In this document: positions 22,164 to 29,706 of the stretch, piece after piece
Numbering within the stretch: the stretch's first letter is position 1
How the letters are laid out: the number at the start of each line of letters is the position of its first letter
Assembly: GCA_050742155.1 (NCBI GenBank)
Contig: JBOGFC010000032.1
Span: forward strand, 1 to 32,856
DNA from: JBOGFC01 sp050742155
Lineage (GTDB): Bacteria > Actinomycetota > Acidimicrobiia > Spongiisociales > JALYHC01
Direction: 5' to 3'
DNA: 32,856 bases
The notes under the pieces: model-generated
Databases searched by the model: none
What the model was told of the DNA's origin: nothing
What the model saw: only the letters and a program-made list of their open reading frames with translations
Translations under genes and position numbers: made by a program

Positions 22164-24473
22164 CTACCGACCCGGGGGGAGGAGCCGGCCGATCCGGCCG
22201 GTGAGCTGCCGCCAGAGCGAGAGGACCCGGGGCTCCTTCTCCTTCACCATGACGACGGTGCGGTCGAGGCGGTTGGCCAACCGATCGGGGACCGAGCCGA
22301 GCAGGTTCTGGCGGAGGATCCAGTCGCGGGAGGCCCCGATCACCAAGAGGTCGCTTCGGCGCGCCTCGCGAGCGAGGGTGCGGATCACCGAGTCGCCGGG
22401 GACGATCTCGGTCTGAAGCTGCTCCTCAGGCAGGCGCTGCTCGGCCAGGACATACTCCTCGACCCGTTCCAGCCAGCGGGTGAGCCACTCGCGGCGGTCC
22501 TCGCGCTCGGGAGGAAGGATGGCCACGATCCGCAAACGAGCGTTGAAGCCTCGGGCCAGGGCGGCGGCCACCTCGACGGTCTTGCCGGCCCGTAGGCCGG
22601 GGCTGGCCCCCACCAGGACCTCCTCCACCTGCTCGGGGAGACCGCGGTCCTTGATGACGACGAGATCGGCGGGGGCCTCGTAGACCACGGCTTGGGCGAC
22701 GCTCCCTCTGATACGGCTCTCGTGGACGGTTCCCTGCCAGCCCAACACGATGGTGTCGGCCTCCTCCCGCTGGGCGGCATCCTTGATGGCCTGCGAGACC
22801 CGGTGCGCCACCGTCACCATCGAGTCGATGTTCACCCCCTCCAGCCGCTCGGCGACCTCGCTCACTTGTTCCATGACCGGACGGGCCTCCTCGGCGTGCT
22901 CCAGGCCGCTCGACAGGGGGAGCTGGGAGGGGATGCGAACCACGTTGAGGGCGATCACCTGGGCATCGTCGGGGCGAGCCAGGGCGGCGGCGATCCGCAT
23001 GGGCGTGCCAGCATGGCCCGGGTCGGCCACGGGCACGATGATGGTCCTCCCTTTCTTCGCTCCCCGCTTCACCTCGTAGGCGATGCGAGGACGCTCGAAC
23101 TCCTCGAGTCGGCCCCGCGAGTACGCCGCGTAGACGCCCAGCCCGAGGACGATCCAGAGGACGGCAGCGGCCCAGCCGGTGGGGCTGAACTGAAACAGGT
23201 AGACGGCCAGGAAGGCCTGGCTGATGATCCCCAGGAGGGGGACGGCCGGGAAGAAGGGCATGAGGTACCCATAGTTGAGACGGTCCCCGAACTCCCGTCG
23301 CAGGCGGATGGCGGCATAGTCGACCTGCAGGAAGAGCAGCAGGAACATCACGTCCGCGGCCACCGCCACGTCCTCGATAGGGACGGCGATCACCATGAGA
23401 ATCATCAAGAGGCCGCTGATCGAGAGGGCAATGTACGGGGTCTTGTTGCGATCGTGCACCCGGGCGAAGAAGGAGGGAAGGACGCGGTCGCGGCCCATCG
23501 CGAAGGACACCCTGGTCGACGAGAACGTGGTGGCGTTGAGGGCCGAGGTGGTGGAGAGCATGCCGCCCATCAGGAGGATGAGCGTTCCCAGCGGCAGGAA
23601 GTTGCGAGCCGCCTCGGCCAAACCCAGCTCCTGGTGGATGCCAAGGAACTCCCAGGACTTCATGGCGGGGACATCCACCGCGCCGATGGCGGTCACCGCC
23701 ACCAGCACGTAGATGGGGATGACGATTGCCAGCGACTTGAACACCGCCCGGGGGATGGCCCGACGGGGCTGGCGCACCTCCTCCCCGGCTTGCACGATGA
23801 TCTCGTAGCCTTCGAAGGCGATGAAGGTGATCCCCATTGCCACGAAGACCGCCCCCAGGCCCTCCGGGAAGAACGGATCGAACTCAGAGAGCACATCGGG
23901 TCGGCGGCTCATGGCCAGCAAGCCGAAGAGGATGAAGAGGCCGATCACCCCCACCTTGGCCAACGTCACGACGTTACCGACCAGGCCGGTCTCCGAAGCG
24001 CCCCGGTAGTTGATGTACAGGAAGGACAGGGCCACCAGCACCCCGAACCCCTTGGCCGTCCACGGGCTTTCGACACCGATGAGGCCGAAGTCGCGCAAAA
24101 GCAGGTCAAGGAAGCTGCCGAAGCCCAGCGCATACAGGCTGCCGGCCACGGCGTGAGAGAACCAGGACATCCACCCGGCCAGGAAGCCCTGGGACTGTCC
24201 CAGGGCCTCCTTCACCCACAGGTAGCCGCCTCCCGCCTCCGGGATGGCCGACCCGACCTCGGCATAGACCATGGCGGTGAAGATGGTGACGATCCCGTTC
24301 AGGGCGAAGGCCAGCATCAGCGCCGGCCCAGCCTCGCTGGCGGCGATGCCCGTCAGCACGAAGACCCCCGCCCCGATCATGGCTCCCACCCCGATCATGG
24401 TGATGTCGAACTCGGTGAGGGACCGGGCGAGCTGCGTCTCGTATTCGGCGATGAGCGGGCGGTCCTTGCTCAT
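22164..24473 (-). CDS. APC-family amino acid permease fused to two universal stress protein domains
   Basis: A 769-aa protein. Residues 15-455 are an APC-superfamily transporter of about twelve helices, starting with the unwound-helix motif IGVGAMIGAGVFVLTG (27-42), IPEAGGGYLWVKEALG, and AFEGYEIIVQAGEEVRQP. Residues 474-608 and 616-745 are two Usp domains on the cytoplasmic side; the second has the VIGASRDWILRQNLLGSVPDRL nucleotide-loop pattern (G-x2-G-x9-G-S type), the first VLGWQGTVHESRIRGSVAQAV. Usp domains fused to transporters are thought to bind ATP or AMP and tune transport. ATG 24473 overlaps the stop of the upstream small ORF (ATGA). It lies divergent from a cyclic-nucleotide-binding gene. 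Confidence 0.93.
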   Translation of the reverse strand: MSKDRPLIAEYETQLARSLTEFDITMIGVGAMIGAGVFVLTGIAASEAGPALMLAFALNGIVTIFTAMVYAEVGSAIPEAGGGYLWVKEALGQSQGFLAGWMSWFSHAVAGSLYALGFGSFLDLLLRDFGLIGVESPWTAKGFGVLVALSFLYINYRGASETGLVGNVVTLAKVGVIGLFILFGLLAMSRRPDVLSEFDPFFPEGLGAVFVAMGITFIAFEGYEIIVQAGEEVRQPRRAIPRAVFKSLAIVIPIYVLVAVTAIGAVDVPAMKSWEFLGIHQELGLAEAARNFLPLGTLILLMGGMLSTTSALNATTFSSTRVSFAMGRDRVLPSFFARVHDRNKTPYIALSISGLLMILMVIAVPIEDVAVAADVMFLLLFLQVDYAAIRLRREFGDRLNYGYLMPFFPAVPLLGIISQAFLAVYLFQFSPTGWAAAVLWIVLGLGVYAAYSRGRLEEFERPRIAYEVKRGAKKGRTIIVPVADPGHAGTPMRIAAALARPDDAQVIALNVVRIPSQLPLSSGLEHAEEARPVMEQVSEVAERLEGVNIDSMVTVAHRVSQAIKDAAQREEADTIVLGWQGTVHESRIRGSVAQAVVYEAPADLVVIKDRGLPEQVEEVLVGASPGLRAGKTVEVAAALARGFNARLRIVAILPPEREDRREWLTRWLERVEEYVLAEQRLPEEQLQTEIVPGDSVIRTLAREARRSDLLVIGASRDWILRQNLLGSVPDRLANRLDRTVVMVKEKEPRVLSLWRQLTGRIGRLLPPGR

Positions 24474-24739
24474 CGTCCGGAATCCTCCTCTTCCGGGGCC
24501 GGCCTCAGGGCGATGATCCGGTCGACCCGTCGCAGCTGGTAGCCGCACCAGACCAGGAAGGCGACCACCAAGGAGGCGGTCAGGGCCAGTCCCAGATAGG
24601 TCACCCGCTCCCCACCCAGGTCGGTTGCCCAGCCATCGTTTCCCTTGTCGCAGCGTGAGGGCCCGGAGGCTACCGGGGCCGGGCTCCCCAGCCCAAGCCA
24701 TCTTGCCGGGAGCGCGACGAGAGGATCGATGGCCAGCAT
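24470..24739 (-). CDS. Small single-pass membrane protein, start uncertain
   Basis: The frame is open from 24829 to the stop at 24470, which overlaps the permease ATG by four bases, a sign of a real coupled gene. The C-terminal half holds one clear membrane helix (YLGLALTASLVVAFLVWCGY) followed by a basic QLRRVDRI stretch and an acidic tail. ATG 24829 would overlap the start of the divergent gene and its ribosome binding site, so ATG 24739 is taken as a more plausible start, giving about 89 aa; no good Shine-Dalgarno is seen. A similar short helix plus Arg-rich tail occurs in CcmD-like proteins, but I do not assign it. Confidence 0.45.
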   Translation of the reverse strand: MLAIDPLVALPARWLGLGSPAPVASGPSRCDKGNDGWATDLGGERVTYLGLALTASLVVAFLVWCGYQLRRVDRIIALRPAPEEEDSGR

Positions 24740-24827
24740 CCACCAGAGAGGGTCCGCCCCGTTCGACCCAGCCAGGCAGCGGAGGCCCCGAGGGACTAGG
24801 TTGAGCCCGGCAACGAGGAGGAGGCTC

Positions 24828-25253
24828 ATGGCGAAGGATCAAGCCGCGGTCGAGTTCCTGAGCAGTTGCCCGCTCTTTGCCCGCTTCAAGCCCAAAGAGC
24901 TGCAGGCGCTCCTCGCTTCCGCCCAGCGGCGGGAGTTCGAGACGGGCTCGACGATCGTCCACGACGGGGATAGCGGGCTGGGCTTCTACCTGGTGGTGGA
25001 GGGCGATGTGGAGGTTCGAAAGGGCGAGCGGGCGCTGCGTCGGCTCGGGAAGGGAGACTTCTTCGGGGAGATGGCGCTCCTCGACGGCTCGCCTCGCTCG
25101 GCGGACGTGGTCGCCCTGGCGCCCACCACCTGCCTGGTGGTGACCAGCTGGGACCTGCACGGCCTCATCTCTCGCCATCCGAGCATGGCCATTGCCATGA
25201 TGGGAGAGCTGGCCAGGAGGCTTCGCGAGACCAACCAGGCGCTGACGGAGTGA
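24828..25253 (+). CDS. Stand-alone cyclic nucleotide-binding domain protein
   Basis: A 141-aa protein with a GAGGAGG site 5 nt before ATG 24828. The whole chain is one CRP-type cNMP-binding domain: FETGSTIVHDGDSGLGFYLV, then the complete phosphate-binding cassette GEMALLDGSPRSADV with Gly80, Glu81 and Arg90. The Arg that holds the cyclic phosphate is kept, so binding of cAMP or cGMP is plausible. No HTH or effector domain follows; the protein ends after two helices. It may act as a partner or buffer protein. The next gene downstream is the large ATPase/propeller protein, and a full cyclase gene lies at 1750, both suggesting cyclic-nucleotide signalling. Confidence 0.88.
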   Translation: MAKDQAAVEFLSSCPLFARFKPKELQALLASAQRREFETGSTIVHDGDSGLGFYLVVEGDVEVRKGERALRRLGKGDFFGEMALLDGSPRSADVVALAPTTCLVVTSWDLHGLISRHPSMAIAMMGELARRLRETNQALTE

Positions 25254-25259
25254 GGCGGT

Positions 25260-25279
25260 CCCCCCTCTGGGTTGGGGGG
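25260..25279 (+). terminator. Candidate hairpin after the cNMP-binding gene
   Basis: CCCCCC (25260-25265) and GGGGGG (25274-25279) form a 6-bp stem with an 8-nt loop, 7 nt after the stop at 25253. No T-run follows. Confidence 0.4.
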
Positions 25280-25298
25280 CGGCCAAAGAGAGGAAATG

Positions 25299-25317
25299 AG
25301 AGGGGGCAGACCCCTCT
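25299..25317 (+). promoter_or_regulatory. Stem-loop in the leader of the ATPase/propeller gene
   Basis: AGAGGGG (25299-25305) and CCCCTCT (25311-25317) form a 7-bp stem with a 5-nt loop, ending 7 nt before the GGGAGG ribosome binding site at 25324-25329. It could affect translation or be a second terminator stem. Confidence 0.3.
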
Positions 25318-25332
25318 GAGCATGGGAGGACC

Positions 25333-28300
25333 ATGATCCTGCCGTTGCTGGGGCGTGGGGAGGAGGCCCGGGCGCTGGAGGAGGCCCTGACACGCGTGCG
25401 GGGCGGCGAGCGCGTGATGGTGGCCGTTCGAGGAAGTCCGGGTAGCGGCAAATCACGGCTCCTCGATGAGTGGGCAGCGGGACTGGAAGAGGCGGGCCTG
25501 GAGGTGCGCCGGGGGGCCGGCTTCGAGGCCGGTGAGACCCACCCCGGCCTGATCGCCCGCCAGCTCGGGCTGGACGAGAAGATCGAGGGGGAGGGAGCTC
25601 CCCGGGCCTACCTGCTCGACGACATCCACTGGGCCGACGCCACGTCGATCGGGCTGTTGCAGCGGGCTATCGCCGAGCCGGGGGTCGCCGGGCTCTTGAT
25701 CGTCGTCACCCACCGTCCGATGACGGGAGGTAAGGCCCTCGCCCTCCAGCGTCTCGCCGATGCAGCCAAGCGGCGCGGCGGGTTCGTCGCTCTCGGCCTG
25801 GAGCCCCTCGCCCCGGCCGACCTGAGCGGAGTCGTCGAGGACGGCGAGCTCCCCGACCGCCTGGTCCGGCTCACCGGAGGGCTCCCCCAAGAGCTCGAAG
25901 AGCTGATCACCGCCTGGATCGAGAGGGGCGTCCTGGATTGGGCCGACGGCAAGCTGGAGGCGCTGAGCCCGCTGCCCGAGATCTGGGAGGGAGCCGGTTT
26001 CCGGTCCCCCGTCGGCCTGCAGCGAGCGGAGCGCAGGCTGGTGGAGGCGGCGGCTCTGGCCGGCCGGCCGCTGTCGCTGGCGCTGGCCGCCGATCTCCTG
26101 GAGTCGTCCCGTGAAGAGGTTCTCGAGCTCGGCGAGCGTCTCAGTGGCGACGGCTACCTACGCCAGACCGCCGAGGGATTCCTACCGGCCAACAACCTCG
26201 CCGCCCAGCGCATCGCCGGGGAGATGGGGGAAGTCCGCCGTAGCGCGCTCTTCGGCGAGCTGGCCGATGCCATGAGCCGCCTCGGCCTGGCGGAAGGGGA
26301 GCCGGGCCTGACCGGCTCCTACTTCTTCAGGGCCGCCCGATGGGACGAAGCCCTTCCCCTGCTCGCCCAAGCGGGGCTGGGGGCCGTCCAGCAACAGGCC
26401 CTGGGGGAGGCGCTGCCCCTGCTGGACCAGGCGCTCACCGCCCTGGAGCGCTCCGGACGGCCGGATCCGACCTTGGAAGGGAGGCTCCGGCTGGGGCGCG
26501 CCCAGTGCTATCGGCTGGCCGGGTGGCCCGACCTGGCCGCCGAGGACGTGGCGGTGGCTGCCACCACTCTGTCGGGAGTAGAGCGAGTGCAGGCTTTCGG
26601 TTTTGCGGCCGCGGTGGCCGACGACCGCCAGCACGTGCAGGAGGCCGAGCGGTACGCGGCACTGGGCCAGCTGGAGGCGGTCCGGGCCGGACAGCCCGCC
26701 ATGCAGGGCTCGCTGCTCACCCTGCAGGCCCGGGAGCTGAGCCGCCTGGGCTTCCCCGATGAGGCGGAGTCTGCGCTCCGGAAGGGCAACCGGCTGCTCG
26801 AGCTGCACGGCGACGCCTTCCAGCGCTTCCGCGGCCGTGACAACGCGGCCTGGATCGCTTACGACCAAGGGCGAGCCCGGGAGGCGGAGGCGGCCTTCGC
26901 CGCTCTGGCCGAGGAGGCGCCGCGGCTCGGAGGAGCGGCCCTCTCGGCCGACAAGGAAGCCTGGTGGGCGCGAGCGCTCTTCCAGTCGGGACATCCGGAG
27001 CGTGCCCTGCAGGTGAGAGAGCAAGCCCTGCAGCACGCCGACCAGGCCGCCAGCTCGGGCCCGATCTTCCTGAGCTATATGGCCCTGGCGGAGGGCGCCG
27101 AGGCCTACGGCCGGTACGAGGCGGCCCTGGGGGCCGCCGACGAGATGCTGGGGCTGGTCCTCCAGCAGCTACCCGCCTGGGAGAACGCCGCCCGTTACCT
27201 GCGGGCCCGAGCCCTGCTGGGACTGGGGCGGCTGGAGGAGGCGGCCGTCGAGATCCGGCAGGCGGTCGAGCTGTGTCCCCCCGGCATCGACGGATGGCGC
27301 TGGCGGCTCAAGTGCCGGGCCTCGCAGCTCGAGATCGATGCGGCCGGCGGTGAGCCCTTCCCGTCGGCGGAAGCAGTGGAGCTCACCGATCAGCTGCTCC
27401 ACGCCCAGTGGTACCAGACGGCGGCCGAGTTGATGGCGGTCCGTGCCAAGCAGGAAGGGGCCGGCCAGTTGGCCCGGGACGCGGCGGCGCTGGGCGTCCA
27501 GCTCGGCACGCCGATGACCGCCGCCGAGGCCGTCCACGCCGGCGGGTTGTGGGACGACCCGGCCGGCCGGGCAGTGGTGGCCGAGGTGAAGAAGCTGGAG
27601 CACCGCCTGCCGGAGGCCTGGAAAGAGGTTTGGCGTGAGCTCCCCTGGGTGGCGGCGGCGCTGGCGGCGCCGGAGGTGACGGAGGAGGACTACCAGGAGG
27701 CCTCTGCTCATCTCATGGAGCAGCTGGAGGCCGCCCTGGCCGAAGTTGGGCTGGGCGATCCGGAGCGGCTGCTCAGCCCGGCCCAGCGCAGGGCTGCCGG
27801 CTTCGTGCGCCGCCGACGCCCCCGTCGCTCCCCGCTGGCGGTGGCGGCGGTGGTGGCGGCGGTGGTGGTGCTGGGAGGGCTGGCGGGCCTGGGTGGCGCG
27901 CGCCTGCTGGGGGCCGGCCAGACGGTGATCATCGAGCGGACCCTCACCCCCACCACCGCACCACTCACCCTGGAACAGACCCAGCTGGCGGCTCCCGGGG
28001 AGAACTTCAGTGCCGGCGCCGGCTGGAACTACCGCGGGGACGCCGAGACGTACGCCACACGCACCGGGGCATCCGCCCGTTCCGGTGTGCCGGAGGTAGC
28101 CGGCTACTTCTGGACCTTCGATACCCAGGTCCCGGTGCGATCCTCGCCGGTTCTGTACGGCAGATGGGTGATCGTGGGCAGCGGGAACGACCTGTACGTC
28201 ATCGACACCAGGACCCGCGAGGTGCTCTGGACCGAGGACGCGCAAGGGGCCATCGACGGGGCGGCCACCGTTGCCCAGGCCGCCACCGGGGAAGGGACGG

Positions 28301-29088
28301 GGAGTGCGGTGGTGTACTTCGGCAGTCGGGACGGCAGGGTGTACGGACTGGACGTCCTGCGAGGGGTGGAAGCCATGCCCTCCTTCCGCACCGGGGGACA
28401 GGTGGTCTCCTCCCCGCTGGTGGTGGATGGTGTGGTCTACGTGGGCAGCACCGACGGCAAGCTGTACGCCCTGGACGCCGTGAGCGGCCAGGAGCGATGG
28501 CCGCCCTTCCCGACCGGGGCCGAGATCATAGGATCGCCGGCGTACGCGGATGGCATCGTCTACGTGGCCAGCATGGACGGCACGCTGTACGGGATCGACG
28601 CCTCGACCGGAGAACAGCGCTGCCAGTCCACCGAGGTGGGGCGCATTCCCACCACCCCGGTGGTGGTGGATGACAAGGTCCTGGTGGGCAGCTCCGCCCA
28701 GGACCTGTGGGAGTTCCAGACGACCAGCTGCGGGCTGAGCTACACCTACAACACCGGCACCCCGGTCGAGGTGTCCCCGGCGGTCAGTGATGGGGTCATG
28801 TACGTCCCCTCCGGGAGATACCTGCTGGCCGTCGAGCTCGGCACCGACGAGGACGTGTGGACGTTCGACGGTGCGGAGCAGGCCATCCAGTCGGCGCCGG
28901 TGGTGGCCGGCGGGGTGGTCTACGTGGGCTCGGACGACGGGAACCTGTACGCGGTCAGCGTGGAGGACGGGTCGATGCTGTGGAGCTGGCAGACCGGAGG
29001 GGCGGTCCGATCGTCTCCCGCCGTGGCCGATGGGGCCGTCTTCTTCGGAAGCTTCGACGGGCTGATCTACGCGGTAGGAGGGGGCTGA
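25333..29088 (+). CDS. Transmembrane STAND-ATPase / TPR / extracellular PQQ-type beta-propeller protein
   Basis: A 1251-aa protein, ATG 25333 with GGGAGG 3 nt upstream. Residues 1 to about 330 are an AAA/STAND NTPase: Walker A GSPGSGKS (34-41), Walker B YLLDDIHWAD (92-101). Residues about 340-800 are Ala/Leu/Glu-rich helical repeats of TPR type. A basic RRRRPRRSP-like stretch precedes one membrane helix (about 833-860), so the N-terminus should be cytoplasmic. The C-terminus (about 930-1251) is a beta-propeller of roughly seven blades with repeats of the form V-x-S-S-P ... YVGSxDGxLYAxDxxxG. These are PQQ/BamB-like repeats but no PQQ dehydrogenase catalytic site is seen. It reads as a sensor with outside ligand domain and inside ATPase switch. 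A truncated cyclase frame begins at its stop codon. Confidence 0.88.
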   Translation: MILPLLGRGEEARALEEALTRVRGGERVMVAVRGSPGSGKSRLLDEWAAGLEEAGLEVRRGAGFEAGETHPGLIARQLGLDEKIEGEGAPRAYLLDDIHWADATSIGLLQRAIAEPGVAGLLIVVTHRPMTGGKALALQRLADAAKRRGGFVALGLEPLAPADLSGVVEDGELPDRLVRLTGGLPQELEELITAWIERGVLDWADGKLEALSPLPEIWEGAGFRSPVGLQRAERRLVEAAALAGRPLSLALAADLLESSREEVLELGERLSGDGYLRQTAEGFLPANNLAAQRIAGEMGEVRRSALFGELADAMSRLGLAEGEPGLTGSYFFRAARWDEALPLLAQAGLGAVQQQALGEALPLLDQALTALERSGRPDPTLEGRLRLGRAQCYRLAGWPDLAAEDVAVAATTLSGVERVQAFGFAAAVADDRQHVQEAERYAALGQLEAVRAGQPAMQGSLLTLQARELSRLGFPDEAESALRKGNRLLELHGDAFQRFRGRDNAAWIAYDQGRAREAEAAFAALAEEAPRLGGAALSADKEAWWARALFQSGHPERALQVREQALQHADQAASSGPIFLSYMALAEGAEAYGRYEAALGAADEMLGLVLQQLPAWENAARYLRARALLGLGRLEEAAVEIRQAVELCPPGIDGWRWRLKCRASQLEIDAAGGEPFPSAEAVELTDQLLHAQWYQTAAELMAVRAKQEGAGQLARDAAALGVQLGTPMTAAEAVHAGGLWDDPAGRAVVAEVKKLEHRLPEAWKEVWRELPWVAAALAAPEVTEEDYQEASAHLMEQLEAALAEVGLGDPERLLSPAQRRAAGFVRRRRPRRSPLAVAAVVAAVVVLGGLAGLGGARLLGAGQTVIIERTLTPTTAPLTLEQTQLAAPGENFSAGAGWNYRGDAETYATRTGASARSGVPEVAGYFWTFDTQVPVRSSPVLYGRWVIVGSGNDLYVIDTRTREVLWTEDAQGAIDGAATVAQAATGEGTGSAVVYFGSRDGRVYGLDVLRGVEAMPSFRTGGQVVSSPLVVDGVVYVGSTDGKLYALDAVSGQERWPPFPTGAEIIGSPAYADGIVYVASMDGTLYGIDASTGEQRCQSTEVGRIPTTPVVVDDKVLVGSSAQDLWEFQTTSCGLSYTYNTGTPVEVSPAVSDGVMYVPSGRYLLAVELGTDEDVWTFDGAEQAIQSAPVVAGGVVYVGSDDGNLYAVSVEDGSMLWSWQTGGAVRSSPAVADGAVFFGSFDGLIYAVGGG

Positions 29089-29205
29089 CGCCCGAGGAGA
29101 CCCTCACCTTCCTCTTCTCCGACATCCAGGGCTCCACGAGGCTGCTCCAGACCCTCGGGGATTCCTACCCGGAGGTGCTGGGCGGGTACCGCCGGATCGG
29201 GGACG
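29085..29205 (+). pseudogene. 5' stump of a class III nucleotidyl cyclase gene
   Basis: In the frame starting at CTG 29085, which overlaps the stop of the preceding gene as CTGA, the sequence reads TPEETLTFLFSDIQGSTRLL followed by QTLGDSYPEVLGGYRR. TFLFSDIQGSTRL is the canonical start of an actinobacterial cyclase domain, with the first metal-binding Asp. Homology ends near 29205, where the convergent SnoaL-like gene's 3' end begins; the second metal Asp, Lys and Asn/Arg parts are missing. AGGAGG (29076-29081) lies just upstream, so the stump may once have been a coupled gene with a CTG or mutated start. Confidence 0.72.
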
Positions 29206-29216
29206 GGGATTGGTTG

Positions 29217-29693
29217 TCAGTCGAATGTTCCTTTCATGGGAGAACCTGCCTCCTCGGCCCCCGGATCCTCGCGGTACGTGTGGACTCTTTCCCCTCTGAA
29301 CTTCCGGCGAGCGGGGTCCCAGGGGGAGAAGATCACCACCGTGAAGGAGATCTGCTCCCCGGTGGCCGGCCAGCCCAGCCAGTCTCCGGCATGGGTGGCC
29401 GTCACGGTCGCCTCCTCGCAGACTCCCTGCGGGCCGACCACGATGTCGGCGAGCCGGAAGTCGATGTCGGGGAAGGCGGCGAGCAGCTCCTCGTAGAAGC
29501 GCCGGGCGCCCTCGTGGCCCTCCCACCTGGTCCGGCTCCCCACCAGCTCGTAGACGCAGTCGTCGGTGAGGGTGGAGAGGAGCCCTTCCAGGTCCCGGTT
29601 CTCTTCGGCGATCGAGTGCCGCTTCCAGAGCTGACGGATCTCGGCAAGCTCCCCGGGTCCGGCCTCCCGCTCGAGCAGGTCCCGCACGTCCAT
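29217..29693 (-). CDS. SnoaL-like / NTF2-fold protein
   Basis: A 158-aa protein. Residues 15-135 show the SnoaL-like pattern: IRQLWKRHSIAEENRDLEGLLSTLTDDCVYEL, then GHEGARRFYEELLAAFPDIDF and the later VTATHAGDWLGWPATG and SFTVVIFSPWD segments. This fold makes a conical cavity used by ester cyclases, isomerases and binding proteins; the specific ligand cannot be told. ATG 29693 has a TAGGCT box 7 nt upstream and no Shine-Dalgarno. It sits 10 nt after the methyltransferase gene stop, same strand, so both may act on a shared small molecule; that is only inference. Confidence 0.83.
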   Translation of the reverse strand: MDVRDLLEREAGPGELAEIRQLWKRHSIAEENRDLEGLLSTLTDDCVYELVGSRTRWEGHEGARRFYEELLAAFPDIDFRLADIVVGPQGVCEEATVTATHAGDWLGWPATGEQISFTVVIFSPWDPARRKFRGERVHTYREDPGAEEAGSPMKGTFD

Positions 29694-29700
29694 TGGCGGC

Positions 29701-29706
29701 AGCCTA
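29701..29706 (-). promoter_or_regulatory. -10 hexamer of a probable leaderless promoter
   Basis: On the minus strand TAGGCT lies 7 nt upstream of ATG 29693, and overlaps the stop of the methyltransferase gene. The same hexamer and spacing occur before the PfkB-like gene. Confidence 0.47.

Noticed and set aside
22692..24542. Long plus-strand open frame (616 codons) opposite the permease
   Set aside because: Low-complexity His/Asp/Glu-rich product, antisense to a well-conserved APC-Usp protein.
24740..24829. Upstream start (ATG 24829) for the small membrane ORF
   Set aside because: It would overlap the start codon and ribosome binding site of the divergent cNMP-binding gene.
25333..29088. PQQ-dependent dehydrogenase
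   Set aside because: Only the propeller repeat is present; no catalytic Asp/Glu/Ca site or Cys-Cys motif of quinoprotein dehydrogenases is visible, and the chain is mostly ATPase and TPR.
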